Shown here piece by piece: positions 11,557-23,895 of a stretch of DNA of 64,000 nt. The stretch spans positions 3,568,338-3,632,337 of the forward strand of contig NW_004450276.1 of assembly GCF_000321225.1 (NCBI RefSeq). Reading direction: 5' to 3'. The DNA is from Odobenus rosmarus divergens. Taxonomy: Eukaryota > Chordata > Mammalia > Carnivora > Odobenidae. Numbering within the stretch: position 1 is the stretch's first letter; every line of letters begins with the position of its first letter. The translations under genes and the position numbers were made by a program. The notes beneath the pieces were generated by a model. The model did not search any database. It saw only the letters and a list, made by a program, of their open reading frames with translations, and was not told the origin of the DNA.

Positions 11557-12030
11557 CTTGTAACACAAAAACAAGAACTGATTTGTACTGAGATCTTAAA
11601 GACACCACCACAAAGTTAGTGAGACATGGAAAAAAAAAAATAAAACAAGGCACATAATGAATATTGGGTTAATTCCTTTTTTTTTAAGAATATTCACCAG
11701 GGATTGCTGGGCTTAATAGAAGTAGTTATTTCTAATTCGTGTAAGCTAATTTTCTTGGGAATTGGAAGGAGAAGTTAAGAAGCCTCAGGTACGCTGGTAT
11801 ATGTAGGTAAACCAATGTGGATTTTATGGACCAGATATTTTTACACTTAATTATCTTCCTACATAATATTTAAGTTTATGTTAATGATGATGGCATTGAA
11901 ATAGCATGCAGAGACATGAAGCACCATATATTTTTTCTTCACCAGGAAAAATCTTTATTTTTGAATAATCCTTGTTTAAATGGTATGTAATGGTAACTGT
12001 GTCCATTGACATCTCCTTTAATTAAGACTA
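11557..12030. other. Unassigned AT-rich sequence
   Basis: An A-rich run lies near 11630-11645. Nothing else was recognised. Confidence 0.45.
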
Positions 12031-12130
12031 CAGGCATATATTGTCTGATAGTGCTTCACTTTATTGCACTTCATAGACACTGCATTTTTTACAATTTGAA
12101 GATCTGTGACAACCCCATGTCAAGCAAGGG
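12031..12130 (+). mobile_element. Probable Tigger-like DNA transposon end
   Basis: After a TA dinucleotide the sequence CAGGCATATATTGTCTGATAG, then GTGCTTCACTTTATTGCACTTC and 'gcattttttacaatttgaagatctgtgacaacccc', resembles the terminal part of mammalian Tigger/mariner-type elements. It is cut off by the L1M that begins near 12131. Confidence 0.5.
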
Positions 12131-13490
12131 TTTATTTTGGGACTCTCTGCTGTGTTCCATTGGTCTGTATGTTTGCCTTTATGCCCAGGATCATGCTTTT
12201 TTTATTACTGTAAATTTGTGATATTTTTTGAAATCCGTAAGTATGGTGCTACCAGCTTTGTTCCTCTTTTTCAGTATTGCTTTGGTTAGTTGGAGTGTTC
12301 TGTGGTTCCATTTGATTTTAGGATTGATTTTTGCTGTGAAAAATTACATTGGGATTTTAGTAGGTATTACATTAAGTCTATAGGTTGCTTTGGTAGTATG
12401 GACATTTTAACAATATTCTTCCAATCCATGAACAAGGAGTATCTTTCCATTTATTTGTGTCTTTTTAAATTTCCTTCATGAATGTTTTATAATTTTCACT
12501 GTATAAGTCTATCGCCTCCTTTGCTAAGTTTATTTATTCCTAAGTTTTCTTTAGGGTTTTCTACATGTAAGACGGTATCATTTGAAAACAGATGTACTGT
12601 GTTGAATAGAAATGGTAAAAGCAGGTATCCTGGTCTGGTTCCTGATCTTAGAGGAAAAGCTTTCAGTTTTTCACCCTTGAGTATGTTAGTGGAGAGCTTG
12701 TCATATATGCTCCATGACTTTCTTCATTGAGTAGATGAGCATGTGATTTTTATGTTCCATTTTGTTAATGTGGAATATCGTATTAATTTATTTGCATAAT
12801 TTGAACCACTGCTGCATTGCAGGGATAAACTCCACTTGGGAATGATGTATGATCCTTTTAATATGCTACTCAATTTGATTTGCTAGTATTTTGTTGAGGA
12901 TTTTTGCATCTGTATTTGTCAGGGCTATTGACCTGTAGTTTTCTATTCTTTGCCTGGTTTTGCTATCAGAGTAATGGTGGCCTCATAAAGTGAGTTTGAA
13001 AATGGTCTCTCCAATTCAGTTTTTTGGAAGATCTTGAGGAGGATTGGTGATAATTCTTCTGTAAATATTTGGTAGAAGTCACCAATGAAGCCTTCTGGTC
13101 CTGGGCTTTTGTTTGTTGGGAGGTTTTTGTCTACTGATTCAGTATCCTTACCAGTAATTTGTCTGTTCAGACTTTCTATTTCTTTATAATTTAGTCTCAG
13201 TAGGTTATACATTTCAAGAAATTTATCCATTTCTTGTGTATCATCCAATTTATTGTATCTTTGTTCATAGTAGTCTTGTGATTCTTTGTATTTCTGTTAT
13301 ATTTGTTGTAATGTCTCATCTTTCATATCTCATTTTGAGTTTTTCTTTTACTTCATTAGTTTAGTTAAATGTCAATTTAGTTTACCTTTTAAAAAACCCC
13401 AGCTCTTTTTTTTGGCCCTGTGGTCTTTCTGGTCTCTATTTCATTTATTTCTGCTCTAATACCATCTGCTTATTCTGATCTTAGTTTGTT
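12131..13490 (-). mobile_element. Ancient L1M, ORF2 part
   Basis: The reverse complement encodes broken ORF2. An open piece at 12943-13248 reads the start of the reverse-transcriptase domain: NKSPGPEGFIGDFYQIF, then LYEATITLIAKPGKE. Other frames are disrupted by stops and indels. At about 13490 the sequence jumps to L1M 5' UTR without ORF1 or the endonuclease, so there is an internal deletion or two abutting copies. Confidence 0.85.
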
Positions 13491-13494
13491 CTTT

Positions 13495-16012
13495 TTTAAA
13501 AATTTACTTATGTGTATCTTCTATAGGTATTTTCTTTGTGGTTACTGTGAGACTTACATATATAATAATTATAGTCTATTTTAAACTGATAACTTTGTGT
13601 ACGAAATCAACTATAATTTTACTCCGTTGCACACAAATATTGTTATTGTCACATATTGTTTACATCTTTTTATATTGTGCATTCATTAATAGATTTTTGT
13701 AGTTGTAGTTATTTTTAATCCTTTGCCTTTTAACTTTGAAATTAGAATTAAAAGTGATTTACACACAAACGTTACAGTATTACAGTATTCTATATCTGTC
13801 TATATATTTGCCTTTACCAATGAATTATATACTTTAATATGCTTTAATGTGGTTTATCATCCCTTCAGTTTAACTTGAAGAATTCCCTTTAGCATTTCCT
13901 GTAACTCAGTTTTACTGGTGATAAATTCCCTCACTTTTTGATTGTCTGTGAATGTCTTTATCTGTCCTTCACATTGGAAGGGCAGTTTTATGAGATACAG
14001 TATTTTTGACTGGCATTTTTTTTTTCTTTCAAGACTTTGAATCTATCATTCCACTCGCCCTGGCCAGTAAGATTTCTGCTGAAAAATAGTCTGATAGTCT
14101 TATGGGAGGCCCCTGTTATGCAATAAATATTTTTTCTTTCAAAACTTTCAAAATTCTCTTCCTGTTTAAATTTTGAAAGTTTGATTATAATGTGTCTCAG
14201 TATAGACTTCTCATGATTTATCCTCTTTGGAGTCTTTTGGATTTCATGAACCTGGATGTCCATTTGTTTCCCCAGATTTGGGAAGTTTTTTGCCATTATT
14301 TCTTTATATAAGCATTCTGTGTCTTTCTCCCTACCCTCTCTTTGTAGGACTTCCATAATGCATATGCTGGTTCACTTGATGGTTGTCCTATAAATTCCTC
14401 TGTTTTTCTTCACTCTCTTTCAAGATTTTTCTTTTTGCTTTTCTGACTGGATCATTTCAAAAGACTTTTGTTTTAATTTGCTTATTCTTTTGCTTATCAT
14501 ATTTGCTGCTGAAGCTTTCTATGGATTTTTTCAGTCCATTGTAGGATTCAGTTCCAGAATTTCTGTTTGGTTCCTTTGTATAGTTTCTATCTCTTTGTTG
14601 ATGTTCTCATTTTGTTCAAGTATTATTTTCTTAATTTCATTTGTCTATCTGCGTTCTCTTGTAACTCATGGCACTTCTTTAAGATAGTTATTTTAAATTA
14701 TTTGTCAGGAAATTCATAGATCTCCATTTCTTCAGGGTTGGTTAATGGAGATTTATTGTTCCTTTGTTTGTGTCATGTTTCCTTGAATCTTCATGTTCCT
14801 TGCAGCTTAGTATTGGTGTCATTTGAAGAAACAGGCACTCCTCCCAGTCTTATCGTTTGGCTTCAACAGTGAGCTCAGTTTGAAATTCCAAGACCTACTC
14901 AGTTCTTTTCAGTGAATTATCCTCTCTGGACTTATGAGTGTAAATTCCTAAAAGGAAAGATATTTTCTTTTCTTTCCCCTCCCCCCAGCATCTCATAATC
15001 TCTTGCTCTTTATGGTGCCTTACTGTTCTACTGTGGAATGGGGCATTGGAGGCATGCTCCACTTCTCTCCCTTCTTGGTTGTGGAAAAGTTTGTACCTTC
15101 TCTTTATCTCGCAAAACTGCTGGGCACAGTAAGCTGCCAATGATTTTTTTCTGTTTTTATCTGTCCCCACCAAACCATGCTAGTTCCATCAGCATTTCAG
15201 GTGAGGTGAGATAGAAACCAGTCTCAAGGATTGTACACTGAAAAGATGGGATTTTAGAGGCATGCTCTGTCCCTCTCCCTTCTGCCTGGGGGAGAAGCCT
15301 CAAGGTTTGCATCATTTTACAGTCTTTTCTCCCTTCTCCCAAGCTTGCAGAACCATACTGGGTTGAGTAAACTGCCCACTCCTTTACTTTATTCTTATCT
15401 GTCCCTCGGCATCCAAACTATGCTAATTCCCTCAGCACTCTAGGTAAAATGAGGCACAAACTGGTTCCTAGGGTAGTGCACTGACAGGGTGTTAGACAAG
15501 CTCCAATCTTTTATTATTTCCTAGGGGAGAACCTACAAGGTTTTGCACCTCCCAGCCCTACAGAATCATGCAGGCAGCAGTAAGTTGCTTGCCCCATTTC
15601 TTGTTCTTAGCTGCCTCCAGCTGTCAAAACTATGCTGGTTCCATCAGTGCTCCATGTGATGTGAGACAGAACCTAGTCTCTCGGTAGTGCACTAGGTGGC
15701 TGGGATATAGGATGCACATTCCACTCTTTTTTCCCTGAGGAATAAATTACAGGCTGACACAATCTCTCTTGGTACTTAGCTGTACCACCTTGGGGGAGGG
15801 GCTGATGCAGGTAATGTGAAATTGTTTTTCTAATCCATTTCAGCATGACTGTTGTCAGTTTTATGCTTGTCTGGAGTACTATAACCAGTTAACTGAGTTT
15901 TAGACTTCTCATAAAGATATTTTGGCCCATATATCGTTGGTAAATTGTTTTTTTTTTCCTATGGGCTGACAGGGCTAGGACTTCCTAGTTTGCCATCCTG
16001 CTGATGTCCCTC
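13495..16012 (-). mobile_element. Ancient L1M 5' UTR
   Basis: The T-rich antisense text ('gaattccctttagcatttcctgtaactcag', 'tttgggaagttttttgccattatttc', 'ttccagaatttctgtttggttcctttg') is characteristic of old mammalian L1M 5' regions. The reverse-strand ORF at 13988-14356 is not a known protein. The element's 5' end lies near 16012. Confidence 0.72.
14985..15790 (-). repeat. Degenerate tandem repeat, about four units of 208-238 bp
   Basis: A block containing 'ttggaggcatgctcc...ggcacagtaagctgcc...atgctagttccatcagc...gtgaggtgagatagaaaccagtctc' recurs. Matching points occur near 15053, 15261, 15499 and 15711. The units lie within the L1M 5' UTR. Confidence 0.65.
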
Positions 16013-16329
16013 TCAAGAACAGACTCTTTAAATGAAAAAAACAATGAGACCCGCAATAAAGTTACATTTTCATTGCCCATGATTCAATCAGAACTTGCTA
16101 GATATGGGCAACACATACACACATAAGAACAATAGTAAAAATCAATAAAAACCAAAAAAAACCCCACAAAAAAACAGAGATAACAGAATTATTAATAAAG
16201 AATGAGATTAAGAAATTAATTATGAATATATTCATAGTTTTAAAGAAAAATGTGAGTATAATCAGGAAAAATGGAAGATATATAGAAAAATACATGGAAT
16301 TTATAGAGATTATAAGTTATGAAAATTAT
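16013..16329. other. AT-rich spacer between two divergent ancient L1s
   Basis: A-rich sequence with no confident assignment; it may be decayed 5' sequence of the sense L1M that follows. Confidence 0.4.
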
Positions 16330-16510
16330 GAAATAAAAAATTCAATAGGATTAACAGGTTAGACAGTGCAGAACAAAAGGTCAGTGAACTTGAAGACATA
16401 GCAATAGAAATAATCCAAATTAAAGCAGAGAAAGAAAAAAGAGGGAAAAAAAATAGAGCTTTAGTGACCTGCAAGACAATATCAAATGAATTAAAAAACT
16501 GCTAGTTTTG

Positions 16511-16716
16511 GGGGACCTGGGTGGCTCAGTTGGTTAAGTGTCTGCCTTCAGCTCAGGTCATGATCTCATGGTCCTGGGATCAAGCCCCGCATCGGGCTCT
16601 CTGCTCAGTGGGGAGTCAGCTTCTCTCTCTCCTCCCCACTCATGTTCTCTCTTGCTGTCTCTGTCTCTCTCTCAAATAAATAAATAAAATCTTAAAAAAA
16701 AATTTGTAAAATGAAA
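16511..16716 (+). mobile_element. Can-SINE
   Basis: The head is GGGGACCTGGGTGGCTCAG and the tail AAATAAATAAATAAAATCTT. Flanks ACTGCTAGTTTTG and ACTGCTAATTTG are a worn target duplication. Confidence 0.93.
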
Positions 16717-17740
16717 TACTGCTAATTTGAATCCTAGAATGAAAAGGAGACTAGAAAATAATTTGAAGAAATGTCTACACATCCATGTATTTGATGAATT
16801 CTGTATACCCACTGACTCAAAATCTTAGTGGACACCAAATGGGTTAAATAAAAAGAAAGCCTTTAAGACATAAGCAGTCTAATCGCTGAAACAATGTAAA
16901 GAGAGAATTGTAAAATTAACCTTCAAAATGAAACTGAAGCTTTTTTAAAATTTAAATTTTTTAAATTTTTAAATTCTTCACCACCCTACATGGGCTAAAA
17001 GAATCATTAATGGGATTTGTACAGGTAGAAGGAACTTATGTCATCCAGAAACTCAGATCTAAATAAGAAAGGAAGAACACCAGAAATGCTAAATATGTGG
17101 ATAAACATAGCATAATTTCTCATTAAAGAAGACCTTTAAAAAATAATTGTTTAAAGGTGTAATATTTACAATGTATTGTAATGAATTTACAAAAGCAATA
17201 ATAAAGTAGAAAAATATGTGACAGCACAAGCCCAGGGAGAGCATGAATAAGGAAGCGTACTTTTGTGAGGTTCATACTTAGGTTTATTAACAGAGATAAG
17301 AGTAGCTGAGAGTAGACTATTATAAATTAAGGATGCATATTTTAAATCAAAGAAGAATCCTCTAAAATTAAAAAAAAAACCAGTAAATTAATAAGCCAGT
17401 AGAGGTGATAAAATTACAATTATTACAAATACTCAAAAGACGCTAAAAAAAGAGGAAAAAGAAGGAATGAAGGACAGATGGAATCATTAGCACAAGAGAT
17501 AAAATGCAAAATAAGGCATAATGTAAAAAATACCATAGAGAAGTGAAGGAATATGTGGAAGAGACAGGAACGAAGAAGGCACAGGGCAAACAGAAAACAA
17601 TTACTAAGAAGGGAGATTTAAGTATAATCACTAATATTTTAAATACCCCAAACACTTCATCAAAAGGCAAGTATTGTATTAAAAAGAAATATTCAACAGC
17701 ATACTGCTATAAGAAACCTACTTTAAAAACAAAGAAAGAA

Positions 17741-17946
17741 GGGGCACCTGGGTGGCTGTTGGTTAGGCATTGGACTCGTCTTTTCTGCTCAGGTCATTAT
17801 CTCATGCAGCATGAGATCGAGCCCCAGCTTGGGCTCCACACTCAGTGGGAAGTCTGCTTGAGTTTCTCTCCCTCTGCCCCTCCCCCACTCACTCCTACCC
17901 ACTCTCTCCATCAAATAAATAAATCTTACAAAAATAAAACAAAAAG
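17741..17946 (+). mobile_element. Can-SINE, old copy
   Basis: The head GGGGCACCTGGGTGGCTG lacks the usual CAGTTGG spacing. It has a CT-rich body, AAATAAATAAATCTT and an A-rich end followed by T14. It interrupts the ancient L1M. Confidence 0.9.
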
Positions 17947-18039
17947 GTTTTTTTTTTTTTTTAAATAGAGAAAGGATATGGAATGCAAACACTACTTATA
18001 AGAAATCTGGAGTGGCTATAATAATTTCACACAAAATAG

Positions 18040-18226
18040 TTTTTTTTCTTCAAGATTTTATTCATTTAGACAGAGAGATGGAGAGCATGCGTGTGCAGAA
18101 GCCGGGGGAGGGGCAGGCATCGTGAGAGGGAGAAGCGGGAGCTGGATGCGAGACTCCATCCTAGGACCCTGGGACCATGACCCGAGCTGAAGGCAGTTGC
18201 TTAACCAACTGAGCCACCCAGGCGCC
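18040..18226 (-). mobile_element. Can-SINE
   Basis: Antisense copy ending CTGAGCCACCCAGGCGCC. Exact target duplication CACAAAATAG lies at 18030-18039 and 18227-18236, inside L1M sequence. Confidence 0.95.
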
Positions 18227-18526
18227 CACAAAATAGGTTTTGAAACAAAAAATATTACTGGGAAATAATAATTTATTATAAAAGAGTCAATTTGTCATAC
18301 ATTCCTAAAAGTATATGTACTCAACAGCTAAGTTCCAAAATACATGAAAACACATGAAAAAACTGACTACTGAAAGGAGAACTAGAAAAATTAAAAGTGT
18401 ACTAGATTTAAGTGTTTTGTTAGTATTTGAAAGAACAAGAAGAGAACAAAATCACTACACACCTAGATTTGGAAAACAGTATCAACTATATTGTTATAAT
18501 TCACATCTTTAGGACACTTCACCCAG

Positions 18527-19088
18527 TGTGTCGCTGGCAGAATTCTAATGATGTCCTCCCACCCTCATCAAGATTCCTGCTCCATGTTTATTCAGTCAAA
18601 CACTAATCCAGGTGTTTTGTCTAGGTAAGGCAAGTCTCCAGTCATTTATCTTAAGATAAGGAGATGAGCCTTGGGAGTAGTACTCAGGGGAACCCTTTAA
18701 AAAGTAGAGCAATTTTTCTGGCTGGTGGGCAGAAGTTGTTGCTGGCTCTGAAGATGATGAAGGGCACTTGGAAGGAGTGCAGGTAGCTTACAGGAGCAGA
18801 AGAGCAGTCCCTGGCTACAGCTAGCAAGGAAATGGGGACCTCACACCTACAGATGCACGTATTGGGACTCTACCAACAACATGAATGAGCTTCCAAGTAG
18901 ATTTTTCTCCAAGTTTCCAGATAGGAGTTCAGCCTGACCAATACCTTGAAGACTTCATCTTGTGAGACCTTAAGCAGAAAACCCAGTATAGCCTATCCAG
19001 ACTTGTAACAAAAAGAACTTTGAGATCTTAAGTGGATATTGTGTAAGTTGGTAAATTTGAGGAAATCTGTAATATGACAATAGGAAAC
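18527..19088 (+). mobile_element. MaLR LTR (MLT1-like)
   Basis: 'ttgctggctctgaagatgatgaagg', 'tagcaaggaaatgggg' and the end 'aatttgaggaaatctgtaatatgacaataggaaac' match the MLT1 layout. It splits the L1M in two, with L1M text on both sides. Diverged; the exact LTR ends are uncertain. Confidence 0.62.
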
Positions 19089-19325
19089 TTATATGCAGCT
19101 ATAGCAAAAACTCAGATTTCAGTGCATATAGAACATGTAATTAGACACTGAACCCTAAAACTAGTGTCAATAAATTTAAATGAATGGAAATTATACAAAT
19201 AATCATCATAATCCTATGTTCTCTAAACATAATGAATTTAATTAGGCATTGATATTACCATATCTGGAATATCCCAAATACACAAAATTAAGGCATAGTC
19301 TTATAAATAAATTGATCATCAAAGA

Positions 19326-19522
19326 AGAGGGCACATGGGTGGCTCATGTTTAAGCATTAAGCTCATGGTTAAGCATCTGACTTCGGCTCAGGTCATGATC
19401 TCAGGGTCCTGGCATCAAGCCCCACTTCTCCATCTGCCCCTCCCCCTGCTTGTGCTCTCTCTCTCTCTGTCTCTCTGTCTTTCTCTCTTTCCCTTGAATA
19501 AATAAGTCTTTAAAAAAAAAAT
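19326..19522 (+). mobile_element. Can-SINE, old rearranged copy
   Basis: The head GGGCACATGGGTGGCTCATG carries a partly repeated 'gtttaagcat...ggttaagcatc' and a deletion before the CT-rich region. The tail is GAATAAATAAGTCTTTAAAA. Confidence 0.85.
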
Positions 19523-19622
19523 CACAAGGGAACCTTGAAAACATTTTGAGCTGAAAATACAACCTATCAAAATTATCACAGTAGGTGCTACTCCCATGTA
19601 CCTCTTAATCAGTTTTTAAAAA

Positions 19623-22600
19623 GTGTCAGTTTTACCTAAATTTTTAATTCCAATACCTTCTGAAAATAAATTGTTTCCTGACTTTTTTCCACAATCCATT
19701 GTCAGGAGTAAGAGCACTTTCTATGCTGTCTGACATTAAAGAAATGAGAAAGAAGTGTCACATAAATGAATTGCTCCACTGTGACTTTAGGCAACAGAAA
19801 GAGCTCTCAGGAGCTCTCTCTCTCTATCTCTCTCTTTTTTTTTTTTTTAAAGACTAGCCCTAGAGTTTGTCTTATACACTAAAGCCAGTCAATAGGCTTC
19901 CAGATAAATACCTGGTTAAAAGTCATGCTGCCATTTATTTCCTTTTCTGAAAGACCCATAAATGGTCATGTTTATGGAGGAGAAATATTTCTCTTTAGTG
20001 AGTACATAACCAAAAATAGCCTTAAGCCTCAGGTACCTGGAGAACCAGGAAGCATAAAACAAACCAAACCCCCAAAACCTTAACTACAAAAGCGACAGAT
20101 GTAAGCGGATTGGAAGATGACAGTTAATGAGGGTGTGGTTGTGTACCATGTCACCATTATTCTTCGTTGTTGATACTGGTTATTTCAGTAATAAAGAGCT
20201 AAGAATAAGTATTTCAAAGTAAACTTCTTCCTTCTCCTCCTTTCTCTTCTTTTCTTTCCTCTCCTTTTAAAATACTACATTCTTTATGTGGATAGTAAAA
20301 CTGGAATCATGGCCCTTAGCCACATAGGGAATTGCACTGAAAGCAAATCTAAATAAATCATAAGATTTTCCCCAGCTGTCTTTGCTCTCAAACAGCACAG
20401 CTCTTGAGGTGGATTTCTGTATGTCTATGGCACTACTTAAAATATTTTTGATAGTTTGACTAGTATTCATTGTGTTTCACTTTATTCGTTCTCAGCATAT
20501 ATTCTGACTGCTCCAAGACCAACCTATTCATACCTGAGCAATTCTCATCAAAACTGAATTGTTCTTAGAACCATATTGCAGTTCAACTTGAGTGCTTAGA
20601 ATGCCTACTGCGTGTAAGACATGCATGAGCTGTTATTGCTATACACAGTCTTAGAAATGGAATGTAGGTTTTAAATGATACAGCAAAAATATTTTGTATT
20701 TACTGAGTCCCCATTTTGAGTGAATCAGATGGTTCTTTTTACTGATGCCATAGTAAATATATGAAACATAGACGGCATCATTTAAGGTATTAGGAACAAA
20801 CATCCTAGGTGATGGGTATGTTTAGGTTGTCCTATGATTGTAAATGTGGGAAAAGGGCAAAGATTTGTTTTTGGCTTTTGTTTATTTTTCATGTTTCTGA
20901 GGGGCAGGGTGCCAGGGTTAGACTATCTCTGAGGAGGGCGTGAAATAGACACATCTTACCCATGCAGTGATCTGTTACCCCTCCAGCAAAGGACCACATT
21001 TGTATATTCTTGAGTTAATGTTTTTGTTAATTTTGTATCCTTCATTAAAAAGCAGTGCCATTAAATCAACCTATAATGAACTAAAATTAGGACTTTATTT
21101 CAAATCTACAGATGTCTGTTTTTATTGATTTTACTTGGACATCTCAAAGTTATCAACTTTTTTTTTATGATATATAGTGTTAAAATCCAGAAAAGTAGGG
21201 TGTATCAGAGTATGCATCACATGAAACTGGTCAACTCCATTTTACCATTACTTCTACAAATAATTTAACTTTTCATTTTTTTTTCAACTTTTCAGTTTTA
21301 ACCTATTGTTGGGACAGAAAGTCTACCATCAGCCCATCTCACGTTTTTGCTGAGTGTACCAAACTTGTCCCTTGACATTGAACACTCTCTGTAGCTAGTC
21401 ACAAAAGCAATTAAGTAGGTCAAGATGTTCACAGAGTGACTCTTCTGTGACTGGTTTCTCCCCAGAGGAGAGGAACTGGCTTGTTTGCTGCTTGTTACAA
21501 AAGGGGTGGAGCCCTGGGTCTTGGGGACCTCAGAAGTGGCACATGGTGAGCCATCAGTGGATGGCAAGGTGCCTCTGTGCTACTGAGATGCTGATCTCTA
21601 ATTAGGCAAAGATAAGGGAAATCCAGGATCACTTTACACAAGAGACCACAAGGTTGGTGCTCCTATGAGAAAAAGCAGTAAGAAAGGTTATGTTCTTAGA
21701 AGGTTATGTTCTTAGAGGGCAAATGGCAACCATCCCACACATGACTGCATGCTTCAAGCTACTATGATTCAATTGAGGACCGAAACTGCCTCCAAAGAGA
21801 GCTTGCTACTTTGGATTTTTGTTTCTATGATTACATTATAGCTAATGCAGGGACACTTCTCCAAGGCCAGTAAAATTCCATGCAATCCCATGGAGAATGC
21901 TAGTGAAAACTGCTTCATTCTGGCTGCATAATTTGACAGAATGACAGCTCTGAACATGAATCCCTCATATAGAGAATGACTGATCAGTTTTAAGGTCTGT
22001 TGCACTTGCCCTACTCCACAATGTGGAGGACTTCACTAAATTTGCTGTTAGTGCCAGGAGGCCCTGTGTAGCAGGCTGTGATCATTTTGAGCCAAAAGAT
22101 GCCTGGGGTAAAGATAGACTCTTCCCTAAACCAGGCAGAGTATGCAATGCAAGCCAATCAGGTGATTATGCAGCTAGTTGAAACAAGATATTTCTATAGA
22201 ACCAAATTCTGCCATAAAAATAAATCTTCCTTTACTGGAGAAACTAAAGGTATGGCTCGTAGAACAAATTAATCCTTAGGCTTCTCCACTATGTGACTGT
22301 GGACCTCAGTATTCTCATTTGACAGTCTTTAAGGAAAAAGGAGAACCAAGATGGACCTTAGGTTTCCCATCTACAGGTGAAACAGAAAGCCTTATATTGC
22401 AGTGAAGATACAGTGTGGTAGGAGCAGAATGTGATAGATACAAAGGTTTATGCTCTTTGAATATCAGGTTCTTTTGACAGGTGTGAGCCAAGCATTCAGT
22501 AGGCTGGATTTTGGAAATGGAGTGATATCAGGAAGGGAGGTAACTGCAACCATTTGGGTATGACCATTCAGATTCTTATTATCTTCCATTGTGCATGCTG

Positions 22601-22860
22601 CTGAACATACAATTGGCCTTGATGTTTTATCTGCTTGTGCTATGAATGCTCATCAAGTCCAAGTGGGATTTTGCGCATTTCAAAGAACATCTTGTAGGGA
22701 GGCAGTAGTAGGTTAATGCCCATCATACCACCAAATGGGCTTCCCATTTGTATAAAAAAACCAATCTAGCATTCCAAGAGGAGAAGAGGAGGTCAGAAAG
22801 TTCCTGTGAGTTGCTCAGAGTCCCTCTCCAACAATGCCACCCACTACATGTGCAAGTGCC
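19623..22860. other. Mostly unassigned intronic sequence
   Basis: It contains a CT/T-rich tract (19813-19852) and a polypyrimidine tract (20226-20271). Several short frames (such as 89 codons reverse at 21298-21567 and 64 codons forward at 22078-22272) have no recognisable domain. Part of this may be old retroviral sequence related to 26651-27481, but I cannot show it. Confidence 0.4.
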
Positions 22861-22870
22861 ATGTACTTTT

Positions 22871-23321
22871 TTTATTTGTTTGTTTGTTGTTTGTTTTTTA
22901 TTATGTTAATCACCAGACATTACATCATTAGTTTTTGATGTAGTGTTCCACGATTCATTGTTTGTGTATAACACCCAGTGCTCCATTCGGTGTGTGCCCT
23001 CTTTAATACCCATCACCAGGCTAACCCATCCCCCACCCCCTCCCCTCTAGAACCCTCAGTTTGTTTCTCAGAGTCCATAGTCTCTCATGGTTTGTCTCCC
23101 CCTCCGATTTCCCCCCTTCATTTTTCCCTTCCTGCTATCTTCTTCTTTTTTTTTTTCACATATAATGTATTATTTGTTCCAGAAGTACAGGTCTGTGATT
23201 CAACAGTCTTACACAATTCACAGCGCTCACCATAGCACATACCCTCCCCAATGTCTATCACCCAGCCACCCCATCCCTCCCACCCCCACCACTCAGCAAC
23301 CCTCAGTTTGTTTCCTGAGCT
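22871..23321 (-). mobile_element. Antisense LINE-1 3' end with tandem modules
   Basis: From left: T-rich tail, antisense B module, internal poly(T) (about 23146-23158), then antisense A module ending GTTTGTTTCCTGAG. Flanks ATGTACT at 22861 and 23322 are the target duplication. Confidence 0.88.
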
Positions 23322-23577
23322 ATGTACTCTTATTCACATCACCCCTTGGAAATTCAGACTCGGGGAACTAACACAAGAAGTGATAATGCTCTGGCTAGTG
23401 CTAATACTGTGAGTATTGAACTGTCTTTCATCTCTGAGCCAAGAATCTTGCATTTTCTAAGAGCATCCATAAAGCTATGGCAGGCTAACTTACTAGACTG
23501 CAGTGAGGGTTCACTTTCAAGCCCTTCTCAGTTCTTGACAACCAACTCAGAGTGTAAGGAGCAACATAGGATCAAAG
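23322..23577. other. Unassigned sequence between two L1s
   Basis: A 92-codon open frame at 23322-23600 crosses into the L1 and has no recognisable motif. Confidence 0.4.
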
Positions 23578-23704
23578 CTCAAAGATTGGGATCAAGGTAA
23601 TACTGGCCTCAAAAAATGAGTTTGGAAGTTTTCCTTCCATTTCTATTTTTTGGAACAGTTTCAGAAGAATAGGTATTAATTCTTCTTTAAATGTTTGATA
23701 GAAT

Positions 23705-23895
23705 AGGGGTGCCTGGGTGGCTCAGGCAGATAAGTGTCTGCCTTCTGCTCAGGTCACGATCCCAGAGTCCTGGGAGCCTGCTTCTCCCTCCCTCTGCTGC
23801 CTCTCCCCTTGCCCATGCTCTCTCTCTCTCTTGCTCGCTCTCTCTGTATCTCTGTGTCTCAAATAAATAAATAAAATCTTTAAAAAAAAAAAAAA
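23705..23895 (+). mobile_element. Can-SINE inside the inverted L1 segment
   Basis: The head is AGGGGTGCCTGGGTGGCTCAG and the tail AAATAAATAAATAAAATCTT. Flanks GTTTGATAGAAT (23693-23704) and GTTTAGTAGAAT (23896-23907) are a target duplication with two mismatches. Confidence 0.93.

Larger units (their letters stand above)
16330..19620 (+). mobile_element. Ancient L1M, 5' region to mid ORF2, broken by five insertions
   Basis: Recognisable segments: 'caaaaggtcagtgaacttgaagacatagcaatagaa' (16377, ORF1 region), 'ctggagtggctataataatttcac' (18007, endonuclease region), 'taaaactagtgtcaataaatttaaatgaatgg' (19157) and 'aatcacaagggaaccttgaaaacattttgagctg' (19520). Insertions are SINEs at 16511, 17741, 18040 and 19326 and an LTR at 18527-19088. 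No frame survives. Confidence 0.72.

Noticed and set aside
13988..14356. 122-codon reverse-strand protein
   Set aside because: It falls in L1M 5' UTR sequence and contains no recognised domain.
17543..17968. 141-codon open frame on the + strand
   Set aside because: It runs from decayed L1M into a Can-SINE and its poly(T); it is not a protein gene.
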